Assembly (NCBI RefSeq): GCF_006385255.1
Contig: NZ_VFJE01000049.1
Span: 124,001 to 188,000, forward strand
Length of the DNA: 64,000 bases
Direction: 5' to 3'
From: Flavobacterium microcysteis
Lineage (GTDB): Bacteria > Bacteroidota > Bacteroidia > Flavobacteriales > Flavobacteriaceae
The stretch's first letter is position 1. The number at the start of each line of letters is the position of its first letter. Under the pieces are notes generated by a model. It did not search any database and had not been told where the DNA came from. It saw nothing but the letters and a program-made list of their open reading frames with translations. Both the position numbers and the translations under genes were made by a program. Positions 26,566 to 34,713 of the stretch are shown piece by piece.

Positions 26566-27918
26566 ATGAAAAAACTAATTCCGTTTGCCTTATCCTTGCT
26601 TTTATTTTCATGCGCTAAAGAAGTCGCTCCAGAATACACAATCATTTCGGGAAAGATGACTAATGCTGAAGACGGCAAATTTGCCATTAGAGGAAATTCT
26701 TTCCAAAAAGAAATCAGTGTAAAAGAAGACGGAAGTTTTACGGATACGCTTCAGATAGGATATAACGGAACATACGAAATTGGAAGACAAAACATTTATC
26801 TCCACAAAGGCAAAAATCTCTCTTTTGATGCTAATTTCGAAAAACTGAATGATATTACATTTACAGGAGATTTAGCTGCCGAAAACAATTATATTGCTAA
26901 AAAAGGAAAACTTCAGGAAGAAATAATAGGTAGTGATGCCAAAACTCTTTTTTCTCTTAATGAAACCAATTATTTGGCAAAAATTGACGAATTGGCTAAA
27001 AAACGCACTAAACTATTAGAAGGCAGTACTTTTACAGTTAGCGATTTTAAGGATAAAGAAGCTAAAAACTTAAATTACCATAAAGAATATCTTTTAAAAA
27101 TTTATCCTGATTATCATGGCGTTTTTGCAGGAAATGAAAATTTTAAAGTTTCTGAAAATTATCCAAAAACTAATGAAACTATTGATTTTGACAACGGAGC
27201 TGATTTCGATTTTTCAACACCTTATCGTCAACTTGTCCTAACACATTTTGATGATGAAACCCAGAAAGAAGCCAAAAAAAGTGGAGATTTTCATGATGTT
27301 ATGATAGCAAAAATAAAAGCACTAAAAAATCAAAATATTAAAAATGCTTTGGCAGAAACGTTTTCCTACGAAGTCTCTCTTTCTAATCAAAAAATGGAAC
27401 CATTTTATAAGGGGCTTTTATCTATTTCAACAGATGAGAATTTCAAAAAAGAGTTGACTGAAAAATACAATAAATTAAAAAAGCTTACCAAGGGAAATCC
27501 CTCTCCAAAATTCAATTATGAAAACATCAAAGGCGGAACAACCTCACTTGACGATTTAAAAGGAAAGTTTGTTTATATCGATGTTTGGGCAACCTGGTGC
27601 GGCCCCTGCATGGAAGAACTTCCGTTTATGATAGCAATTGAAAAGAAATATCATGACAAAAACATTGCTTTTGTAAGCATTTCTGTTGATGAGAAAAAAG
27701 ACTCTGAAAAATGGAAAAAAGTTGTCACACAGAGAGAAATGCAAGGAATTCAACTCCATGCGGATAACGCATTTCAATCTCAATTTGTTACGGATTATGC
27801 CATTGATGGTATACCTCGTTTTATTTTAATCGACCCTAACGGAAATATTGTTGCAGGTGACGCTCCCAGACCATCTGAAGAACAATTAGTCAAATTATTT
27901 ACAGAGCTTGGTATTTAA
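26566..27918 (+). CDS. TlpA-like thiol-disulfide oxidoreductase, lipoprotein
   Basis: 450 residues. Lipoprotein signal (LLLFSCAKE, Cys about 17), a DUF4369-like N-terminal domain (about 20-130), a helical middle, and a C-terminal AhpC/TSA-thioredoxin domain with the redox motif WATWCGPCMEELPF (about 339-352) and the cis-Pro loop IDGIPRFILIDP. It reduces or isomerises periplasmic disulfides, possibly in cytochrome c maturation. Monocistronic with its own terminator. Confidence 0.9.
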   Translation: MKKLIPFALSLLLFSCAKEVAPEYTIISGKMTNAEDGKFAIRGNSFQKEISVKEDGSFTDTLQIGYNGTYEIGRQNIYLHKGKNLSFDANFEKLNDITFTGDLAAENNYIAKKGKLQEEIIGSDAKTLFSLNETNYLAKIDELAKKRTKLLEGSTFTVSDFKDKEAKNLNYHKEYLLKIYPDYHGVFAGNENFKVSENYPKTNETIDFDNGADFDFSTPYRQLVLTHFDDETQKEAKKSGDFHDVMIAKIKALKNQNIKNALAETFSYEVSLSNQKMEPFYKGLLSISTDENFKKELTEKYNKLKKLTKGNPSPKFNYENIKGGTTSLDDLKGKFVYIDVWATWCGPCMEELPFMIAIEKKYHDKNIAFVSISVDEKKDSEKWKKVVTQREMQGIQLHADNAFQSQFVTDYAIDGIPRFILIDPNGNIVAGDAPRPSEEQLVKLFTELGI

Positions 27919-27965
27919 TTAATAAACTCAAGAATAGAAACATCTAAAAAGTTTTTTTAGTTATT

Positions 27966-27999
27966 AAAGCCTGCAAAAATTATATTTGCAGGCTTTTTT
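27966..27999 (+). terminator. Terminator
   Basis: AAGCCTGCAAA / TTTGCAGGCTT stem (27967-27993) followed by T-run. Confidence 0.85.
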
Positions 28000-28109
28000 G
28001 TATGTCACGTTAAGGCGTCATACTACCCTATCTTTGTAATTAATGACAGGAACAATTCATGGAGAGCACTGCATTTCCAGACATTAAAATTTACACGCAG
28101 TAAACACTA

Positions 28110-28910
28110 ATGAAACTACATTTTTATAAACCAAACAGTACAATTTTAGAAAAGTATATTGAGGGTTACTACTTCATCTCTGAAGATAAAAGCCTAAGTC
28201 CGGTAAAATATCGAACTTTCCCCAATAACTTTTGCATACTGACTACCAACCAGAATATAGCGGTTGAAGTCAAAAATAATGAAGTTACGATACAGTCTTC
28301 GGCAGAAGAAAACATGATGACTTGTGTGGTATCTCGCTATACATCGCCCATACAGATTCATTATAAGCATCCTATAAATGAAATCACCATTTACTTTAAG
28401 CCTTTAGGAATCAATCACTTTTTAGAGGATACCAAAGAAGTATTTTCGAATAATACGATTTTGGATTTTACCTTTTTCCCGGATTTTAATGCTAAAATAT
28501 TAGCGATTTTCAGTTTAGATAGAGACAAGCAGATTCAGGAATTGGAAGATTATTTAGTCTCAAAACTGCGAGCCAAAGACTTTTCATTAATTGAAAAAAT
28601 ACTTGCTGATATTGAGACCGATATCAAAATTGAAGACATTGCCAAAAAGCATCATATTACAAGACAGTATCTTAATAAGATATTTAAAAAACATGTGGGT
28701 AAATCGCTTTCAGAGTATAGAAAAATACACCGTTTCAGGAACTCACTGATTCAACAAAAAGAGAGCAAAAACTTCACCGATTTATCGTTATTCGGTTTTT
28801 ATGACCAATCTCATTTTATCAGAAACTTTAAGGAACTAGCCGAGATTAATCCGCAACTATTTTTTAAAAATGTCGATCTGGACAAGGAAAATAAATGGCT
28901 TTTTATTTAA
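28110..28910 (+). CDS. AraC family transcriptional regulator
   Basis: 266 residues with an N-terminal DUF6597-type domain (about 1-150) and C-terminal HTH_18 (about 165-255): IEDIAKKHHITRQYLNKIFKKHVGKSLSEY and FGFYDQSHFIRNFKELAEINPQLF. A -7 element TATCTTTG (28029-28036) lies 73 bases upstream of the ATG. It precedes two genes in the same direction (DoxX-like, KAS III-like) and may control them. Confidence 0.88.
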   Translation: MKLHFYKPNSTILEKYIEGYYFISEDKSLSPVKYRTFPNNFCILTTNQNIAVEVKNNEVTIQSSAEENMMTCVVSRYTSPIQIHYKHPINEITIYFKPLGINHFLEDTKEVFSNNTILDFTFFPDFNAKILAIFSLDRDKQIQELEDYLVSKLRAKDFSLIEKILADIETDIKIEDIAKKHHITRQYLNKIFKKHVGKSLSEYRKIHRFRNSLIQQKESKNFTDLSLFGFYDQSHFIRNFKELAEINPQLFFKNVDLDKENKWLFI

Positions 28911-28949
28911 GTGTTTCCATTAGTACAATCCTATGATTGGAAGACGGCC

Positions 28950-28957
28950 TAATTTTG
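28950..28957 (+). promoter_or_regulatory. -7 element before the DoxX-like gene
   Basis: TAATTTTG, exact match to TAnnTTTG, 42 bases before the ATG at 29000; no TTG at the usual distance, as expected for an activator-dependent promoter next to an AraC gene. Confidence 0.45.
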
Positions 28958-28999
28958 CAGTATAACACAAAAACAGGGTTTACCACATAATTTAAAAAC

Positions 29000-29830
29000 A
29001 TGGATTTAAAAAAGGCACATTTATACCTCTATACATTTTGTCGGTATTTTTTAGCAACGATGATAATTTCGTATGCATTTGCTAAAATATTTGAAACACA
29101 GTTTACCTCACAACCTAGCATCTACGACAAGCCAATAGGTTCATTAAGCGGTTTCCAGCTTACGTGGTATTATTATGGATATTCCTATTGGTACGGACTT
29201 GTAATAGCCACCACGCAAATAATCAGTTCTATACTATTATTTTTTAGGAAAACCACAAGAATCGGAATCATCCTGTTTCTCACCTTTATGGTTAATATTC
29301 TTTTGATGGATTTTGCTTATGATATACAGGGAGCAAAAGGAATGGCACTGACATTAACCCTAATGGCTTTGTTTGTGTTGTTATCCGATTATAAGGCTTT
29401 ATTTAAATATTTTGTTCAGGAACCGCCATTATTTCAAGATAGTGACAGGCCTATACGAATGAACAAAATGAGCAAAATCAAATTCATTTACATACCGCTC
29501 GTATTCATTGGTTTCTTTGTTTTAATAAGCACTTTAAAGAATAAGTATATGGGTAAAAACGAGTTCTATGGAACTTGGGAGAATGTCGAAACAGCAGAAA
29601 GATTGCATTTTGAAGCTGCCAATACTTTTCAAATCAACAAAAAAAATGAATTAGAAAATTTTGCAAATGGTAAATATACATTCACAAAAGACTCTTTAGC
29701 TTTACTAAATGCTACTAAAACTGCACCAGAAAAAACAGAGAAGTATTTAAAAGGAAAGTACAAATTAACGGGAAACAATCTAATTATAATGACTCAAAAC
29801 AGTACCTTGAAGTTCAAAAGAATCAGATAA
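29000..29830 (+). CDS. DoxX-like membrane protein with C-terminal lipocalin-like domain
   Basis: 276 residues. Four hydrophobic helices in the first 135 residues (DoxX-like bundle), a basic loop, a fifth helix (about 162-180), then about 90 residues of beta pattern (YGTWENVETAERLHFEAANTF ... GKYKLTGNNLIIMTQ) resembling a lipocalin-like or META-type barrel outside the membrane. The fusion is unusual as far as I know. No catalytic motif seen. Confidence 0.6.
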   Translation: MDLKKAHLYLYTFCRYFLATMIISYAFAKIFETQFTSQPSIYDKPIGSLSGFQLTWYYYGYSYWYGLVIATTQIISSILLFFRKTTRIGIILFLTFMVNILLMDFAYDIQGAKGMALTLTLMALFVLLSDYKALFKYFVQEPPLFQDSDRPIRMNKMSKIKFIYIPLVFIGFFVLISTLKNKYMGKNEFYGTWENVETAERLHFEAANTFQINKKNELENFANGKYTFTKDSLALLNATKTAPEKTEKYLKGKYKLTGNNLIIMTQNSTLKFKRIR

Positions 29831-29920
29831 TAAATCGCATATAATCTAAAATCATTATATTTACTGCATCACTTTAATTCTCTTCATAAATGAAGTTACT
29901 GTAAAAAGTGACCTTTTTTG

Positions 29921-30979
29921 ATGACGAGTAAAATTATCGGGGTGGGAAACTATATTCCTTCCCAAACCATTACCAATCTATTTTTTGATAAGCATCACTT
30001 TTTAGACCAAACGGGATATGCTTTAAAACAAGACAACGCAACCATTGCCACCAAACTGAAAGAAATTACGGGTATTGAAGAAAGGCGTTATGCTACTTCT
30101 GATCAGGTCGCTTCTGACTTAGGTTTTTTTGCCGCTCAATCCGCTATAGAAGATTCAGGAATCGACCCAGAAACATTAGACTACATTATTTTTGCACATA
30201 ATTTTGGCGATGTCAGAACAGGAACAATTCAATCTGATATGGTTCCAAGTCTTGCTGCACGAGTCAAACATCTTTTAAAAATCAAAAATAATTTTTGCGT
30301 AGCCTATGATGTCTTGTTCGGATGTCCGGGATGGATTGAAGGTATGATACAGGCCAATGCCTTTATTAAATCCGGAATAGCCAAAAGATGCCTTGTTATA
30401 GGCGCAGAAACCCTTACTCGTGTGGTCGACATTCACGATAGGGATAGTATGATTTATGCTGATGGTGCGGGTGCTGCTATTCTTGAAGCCAGTACTGACG
30501 AATCGGGGATGAAATCCCACATATCGGGTTCTTTCACCCTAAATGAGAAAGATTATCTTCATTTTGGGAAATCCTATAATATTGATAATTGCCCTAGTGT
30601 ACGCTACCTAAAAATGGAAGGTAAAAAGATCTATGAGTTTGCTCTTTTGAACGTTCCTAGCGCAATGCAGAAATGTCTGGACAATAGCGGTTATTCAATA
30701 AATGACCTTACTAAAATAATAATCCATCAGGCTAATGAAAAGATGGATGAAGCGATCGTAAACCGTTTTTACAAACTTTACAACACTCCGGTACCTGAAA
30801 ATATAATGCCAATGGTTATTCATAAGCTTGGAAATAGCAGCGTAGCTACAATTCCATCGTTGCTAACCATGATTTTAAAAGACGAATTGCCTCAGCATTC
30901 TATCAAAAAAGGCGATGTTGTCCTTTTTGCTTCCGTAGGAGCCGGCATGAACGTCAATGCTTTTGTCTATACGTTTTAA
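29921..30979 (+). CDS. 3-oxoacyl-ACP synthase III family protein
   Basis: 352 residues from the ATG at 29921 (a TTG one codon earlier is also open). FabH-type ketoacyl synthase III fold. All three catalytic residues are present: Cys in FGCPGWIEG (about 135), His in IIHQANEKM and Asn in HKLGNSSVATIPSLL. It condenses acyl-CoA with malonyl-ACP or a related substrate. The sequence around the active Cys (CPGW) and the longer N-terminal part differ from housekeeping FabH, so a role in secondary lipid or polyketide-type synthesis is possible. No ACP gene is next to it. Confidence 0.85.
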   Translation: MTSKIIGVGNYIPSQTITNLFFDKHHFLDQTGYALKQDNATIATKLKEITGIEERRYATSDQVASDLGFFAAQSAIEDSGIDPETLDYIIFAHNFGDVRTGTIQSDMVPSLAARVKHLLKIKNNFCVAYDVLFGCPGWIEGMIQANAFIKSGIAKRCLVIGAETLTRVVDIHDRDSMIYADGAGAAILEASTDESGMKSHISGSFTLNEKDYLHFGKSYNIDNCPSVRYLKMEGKKIYEFALLNVPSAMQKCLDNSGYSINDLTKIIIHQANEKMDEAIVNRFYKLYNTPVPENIMPMVIHKLGNSSVATIPSLLTMILKDELPQHSIKKGDVVLFASVGAGMNVNAFVYTF

Positions 30980-30983
30980 AAAT

Positions 30984-31023
30984 AAAAAAGGTGTATAAAA
31001 TAAAATTATTTATACACCTTTTT
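30984..31023. terminator. Bidirectional terminator between KAS III and cold-shock genes
   Basis: AAAAGGTGTATAAA (about 30987-31000) pairs with TTTATACACCTTTT (about 31010-31023) with A and T runs on both sides. Confidence 0.85.
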
Positions 31024-31041
31024 ACAAACTAGTACAGGTAA

Positions 31042-31233
31042 TTACTTTCTTTTGACATTTACAGCGATTAAGCCTTTTTGTCCTTTTTCTATATCAAAAA
31101 CTACTTTGTCGTCTTCACGAATTTTATCTAATAATCCAGTACTGTGGACAAAAATATCCTCATTACTTCCTTCTTGTGAAATGAAACCAAATCCCTTAGT
31201 TTCATTAAAAAATTTTACTGTGCCTTCTTGCAT
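31042..31233 (-). CDS. Cold shock protein, CspA family
   Basis: 63-residue single cold-shock domain: GTVKFFNETKGFGFIS (RNP1) and DIFVHSTGL (RNP2) are complete. Binds single-stranded RNA/DNA and opens mRNA secondary structure. It lies 15 bases behind the longer cold-shock gene on the same strand, so they share a transcript. Confidence 0.95.
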   Translation of the reverse strand: MQEGTVKFFNETKGFGFISQEGSNEDIFVHSTGLLDKIREDDKVVFDIEKGQKGLIAVNVKRK

Positions 31234-31248
31234 CTTTTTTTTAATTTG

Positions 31249-31683
31249 TTATTTATTACTTTTTATGTCAGTTGCCTGATATCCTTTTACTGTTTTTTCT
31301 TTTCTGTATTGTACCTTATCATTTTTCTTGACAGGTTCATTTAATTGTCCGTAATGAAAGAAGATATTTTCATTGCTGCCTTCTTCTGTAATAAAGCCAT
31401 ATCCTTTTTCACTCATGTAAGAAACTACTCCAGAGAAAACTGTATCTGCTGTAATTGCTTCTGCTTCTTTAGCTTGTTTTGCTCTTGCAGCATCTTCTTC
31501 CCTATTCTGGGCATGTGGTGGTAATGAAGTGAAATTCCCATTGATATCGACATAAACAATCATGTCGTCAAGTTCTTTCCCTTTATTGTTATTTGTCTTT
31601 CGTTCTTCTCTTCTGGATATTTTATCCTGTTGTTTTTTTTGTTTTTTCTTGTTGTTTTCTTTCTTAAAAAACGAATCTGCCAT
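31249..31683 (-). CDS. Cold-shock domain protein with long charged N-terminus
   Basis: 144 residues: a Lys/Asn/Gln-rich, probably disordered N-terminus (about 1-38), a short hydrophobic segment IVYVDINGNFTSLPPH, and a C-terminal cold-shock domain (about 82-142) with SEKGYGFIT and NIFFHYGQL. Bacteroidota often carry this extended form. Forms an operon with the short Csp gene downstream. Confidence 0.9.
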   Translation of the reverse strand: MADSFFKKENNKKKQKKQQDKISRREERKTNNNKGKELDDMIVYVDINGNFTSLPPHAQNREEDAARAKQAKEAEAITADTVFSGVVSYMSEKGYGFITEEGSNENIFFHYGQLNEPVKKNDKVQYRKEKTVKGYQATDIKSNK

Positions 31684-31843
31684 GCTGGGTTTTTAGTTTA
31701 AATGGGATATGAAGATAAGCTTTCGAATGCATTACCATTCACATACACTTCTTCCGATTCGCCGAACATAGGTTTCAGAAACATTCGACGATTGATAATT
31801 TACAATATGTGGCGCTCAGGCCAAAAATGAAATAGGGATCGAT

Positions 31844-32119
31844 CTAGTAGCGTTTTTTATTAAAACGGTTATCGTTTTCTTTTGGCAATGCTTCTTTTAC
31901 TGCCATTGTACGTGAGTCAAGTTCTGATTCGTTCAGGTTGTTGATTGCATTCTGTGCTTCCTCATTATCAGGCATTTCTACAAAGGCAAACCCTCTTGAG
32001 TTTCCTGAAAATTTGTCTGTAATGATTTTAGCTGAAGTAACTTCACCAAAAGCAGCAAACAAGTCAAACAATTGTTCTTCAGTAGTCCTAAAATTCAGGT
32101 TGCCAACAAAAATATTCAT
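31844..32119 (-). CDS. RRM-type RNA-binding protein
   Basis: 91 residues, one RNA recognition motif: RNP2 IFVGNL (3-8) and RNP1 RGFAFVEM (43-50), then a short basic tail. Such glycine-poor RRM proteins are cold-inducible in several bacteria. Grouped here with two cold-shock genes on the same strand. Its promoter (32242-32271) predicts a leader of about 115 bases. Confidence 0.93.
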   Translation of the reverse strand: MNIFVGNLNFRTTEEQLFDLFAAFGEVTSAKIITDKFSGNSRGFAFVEMPDNEEAQNAINNLNESELDSRTMAVKEALPKENDNRFNKKRY

Positions 32120-32241
32120 AAGTAAATAAAATTAAGATTAAAAAAATGGCACCTGAAAAAGCAAAAACTGAGAGAGAGAAAAAGAGTGTTTTAAACTATT
32201 CCAGAGAAGGCAACAGAAACCTGTTATATAATTATCGCCGA

Positions 32242-32271
32242 CAAATGTAGTCAATGATTATTGATAATCAA
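32242..32271 (-). promoter_or_regulatory. Promoter of the RRM gene
   Basis: Read on the minus strand: TTG (32271-32269), 19 bases, TACATTTG (32249-32242). Exact consensus and spacing. Confidence 0.7.
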
Positions 32272-32532
32272 CGAAATATATTGTTTTATTTTAAAAATAA
32301 ATAGGTATTGAAATCAATTCTAGAAAGATAGAGTCTGAAAAATAATCTTGTAGTGATTCCTATTTTCTAAAAACACGGAGAAATGAGCGCCTAATATCAG
32401 GTTATTAATTTATAAAATATTCAATTACAAGCCTTCGCATTGCAAAGAAACACCTATACTATTATTCCTACTTCTACAGAAAACTACTTCGCATTATTAT
32501 AATCCTTATTTTTACAATCAAAAAATAAAAAG
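32272..32532. other. Rest of the divergent intergenic region RRM / TPR kinase
   Basis: Together with 32120-32271 it makes 413 bases without a gene. The part 32120-32235 is the predicted RRM leader; the rest is AT-rich, and I see no clear promoter for the kinase gene. Confidence 0.5.
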
Positions 32533-34443
32533 ATGCCCAAACCATTCCCCACAAGACGCTTTTTACTTTCGGTCATATTTTTCTTTTGTTTTTCCCATTC
32601 TTATTCTCAAACAAAGGAAATACAAAAACTTCAAAAAAGCCTGCCTTCAGTAAAAGACAGTATTTCTTACGTCAATAAAATCAACCGTATCGGTATGTTG
32701 ATGTACATGAAAAATGCTGACAGCAGTTTGATTTATGGTATGAATGCCCGTACGGTAGCAGCTCGAATCAATTATAAAAAAGGAGCCGTTGATGCAGAAA
32801 ATGTTATCGGTATTTCATTAGCTTTAAAAGGACTCAGCAGAGAGGCTCTAAATATATTCAGTCAGGTACTGGCTGACTACCAAGAAATGGGCGACAAACC
32901 CAATACAGTCCAACTCTACATGAATTTAGCGAGTCTTCAGATGCAGGTCGGAAATCAACTTCGTGCCATAGAGTATAACAAGGAAGCTATGAGAATAGGA
33001 AAAGACATCCCTACCGACAGTATCATGAGCAGGGTTTATGCCAACTATTGCATGGCAAACACCCAACTTCCTGAAGATAGCGTCCACTATTATTTGGGAA
33101 GATCCAATCAAATTGGCGAAAGAATAAACGATAAGTCGTTACTTATTGGTAACAAGCAGATTCTTGGTATTTTTTATATGGTGCGTGGTTTAAGAGATAA
33201 AGCCTTGCCACTATTGGAAAGCTCACTTAAAGAGGCAAAAGAAGCCAAATTGGAACGATTAGAACTTCAAGGTCTTAACGCTATGGCCGAATATAACGCC
33301 ACTAATCCGGAACTAGCCATGAAGTATATGGAAGAACAGATGGCAATAATAGAATCCAGCGGTTATGACGAATTAAAAGCGCCAGCCTTATTTTCAATGT
33401 TGCGGTTTGCCAAAATGATGGGCAATATTGATAAAGAGCGGGAATTAAGCGAGAAGATGATTGATGCACAACTAAGACGGCAGGCAAGTTTGCAAAAATT
33501 TATAGGAGACTACGTCCATTACTACCAATTACAGGAAAATAACAAAGATCTTGAAAGATCGCAGAAAGCATCGCAACAGAAAATCATGATGTTGACTATC
33601 TTTTCAATAATCTGCGGTATCCTGCTATTACTCCTATTCCGTGCTTATAAAAAAATCCGAACCGACTCCAAAAAGAAAGCTGCTTTATATGATATCATCG
33701 ATAAGAAGAATGTTTCTTTGTCTGAAGCCGATGCCATGAAATCCAATCTGGTCTCGATCTTGGCCCATGATTTCCGCTCACCTCTTATTTCAACGCTCTA
33801 CATGATTCGTTTACTGGAGCGAAATACAGAACTTACCGAATCTGAAAAAGAATCGTTTTACCTGACAATAAGTAGCGATATTTCCGGAACGCTGGAAAAT
33901 TTTGATGCTACTCTGCAATGGATTAAGCGCCAACTGGGCGAATTCAAGATTAATTTTGAGACTGTCGAAATCCGTTCGCTCCTTGACGAAGCCATTAGCG
34001 GATACAATGCACAACTGAATGAAAAAGGCATTAATGTTATCAATAATGTTCCTGAGGGTATTTACGCTACTTCCGACAAAGAAATGCTACAATTCGTGAA
34101 TAGAAACCTATTGTCAAATGCGTTGAAGTTTTCTCCAAAAGGAAAGACAATTGCCGTAGATGCGTTCAAAAACGGATCCGAGATTGTTATTTCTGTAAAA
34201 GATGAAGGCCCTGGATTATCAGACGGCCAGATAGAAAAACTGTTTTCTATAAGTAGCAAAGGCGGTTCGATGCATGAAGGCGCAGGTATAGCACTTTCGT
34301 TTAGTAAGGATTTTATCGTAAAACTTGGTGGAAGAATTTGGGCGGAAAACCGTAATATAGCGGGTAGTATTTTTAGCTACGCTGTTCCATCCAATCCGAT
34401 TAGTAATAAAGCTATGGAGACACATTCCAAAATTGTAGCTTAA
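32533..34443 (+). CDS. TPR-containing sensor histidine kinase
   Basis: 636 residues. Signal peptide (SHSYSQ), periplasmic TPR-like helices (about 30-330), one transmembrane helix (about 350-372, GILLLLLFRAYKKI), HisKA with SILAHDFRSPLISTLYM (about 408-424) and HATPase_c with NRNLLSNALKFSPKGK, DEGPGLSD and GAGIALSFSKDFI. The glycines of the G2 box are reduced (GAGIAL). No response regulator directly adjacent; the LytTR regulator at 37838 pairs better with the next kinase. ATG at 32533. Confidence 0.9.
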   Translation: MPKPFPTRRFLLSVIFFFCFSHSYSQTKEIQKLQKSLPSVKDSISYVNKINRIGMLMYMKNADSSLIYGMNARTVAARINYKKGAVDAENVIGISLALKGLSREALNIFSQVLADYQEMGDKPNTVQLYMNLASLQMQVGNQLRAIEYNKEAMRIGKDIPTDSIMSRVYANYCMANTQLPEDSVHYYLGRSNQIGERINDKSLLIGNKQILGIFYMVRGLRDKALPLLESSLKEAKEAKLERLELQGLNAMAEYNATNPELAMKYMEEQMAIIESSGYDELKAPALFSMLRFAKMMGNIDKERELSEKMIDAQLRRQASLQKFIGDYVHYYQLQENNKDLERSQKASQQKIMMLTIFSIICGILLLLLFRAYKKIRTDSKKKAALYDIIDKKNVSLSEADAMKSNLVSILAHDFRSPLISTLYMIRLLERNTELTESEKESFYLTISSDISGTLENFDATLQWIKRQLGEFKINFETVEIRSLLDEAISGYNAQLNEKGINVINNVPEGIYATSDKEMLQFVNRNLLSNALKFSPKGKTIAVDAFKNGSEIVISVKDEGPGLSDGQIEKLFSISSKGGSMHEGAGIALSFSKDFIVKLGGRIWAENRNIAGSIFSYAVPSNPISNKAMETHSKIVA

Positions 34444-34446
34444 TCA

Positions 34447-34519
34447 TTACCAGTAGAGACAGGCAAAAAATAAAATACTCCCACAATTTACTTATTTGCC
34501 TGTCACGAAAAACTGGTAA
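34447..34519 (+). repeat. Nested inverted repeat downstream of the TPR kinase
   Basis: Outer arms TTACCAGT (34447-34454) / ACTGGTAA (34512-34519), inner arms GACAGGCAAA (34458-34467) / TTTGCCTGTC (34495-34504), all perfect. It can fold into a long hairpin; no T-run follows. The outer arms contain the CCAGT/ACTGG core that recurs in the LytTR-like sites downstream. Confidence 0.65.
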
Positions 34520-34588
34520 GGGAGCGTATTCCCCCATCTTTAATAGTCCAAAGGTTTGAATTCTTTTCCATAACCTAAAGTGAGAAGT

Positions 34589-34638
34589 AGTAAGAGGTCG
34601 TATACAAGAATAACTGGTTAGTTTTTTAGGATAACTGG
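34589..34638 (+). promoter_or_regulatory. LytTR-like tandem site upstream of the propeller kinase
   Basis: Three direct repeats: AGTAAGAGG (34589), AATAACTGG (34609) and GATAACTGG (34630), 20 and 21 bases apart, which is two helical turns as in known LytTR operators. A promoter-like TTG (34661) and TTACTTTG (34686-34693) follow at activator distance. Confidence 0.55.
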
Positions 34639-34713
34639 TAAAATCGCTTTTCAGAACATATTGTTATTTATTTGCGTAAAAAAACTTACTTTGCATAGTA
34701 TAATTTATTTTTT

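Noticed and set aside
34447..34519. Nested inverted repeat considered as terminator of the TPR kinase
   Set aside because: No T-run after the stem; kept only as a repeat with shared LytTR-like core.
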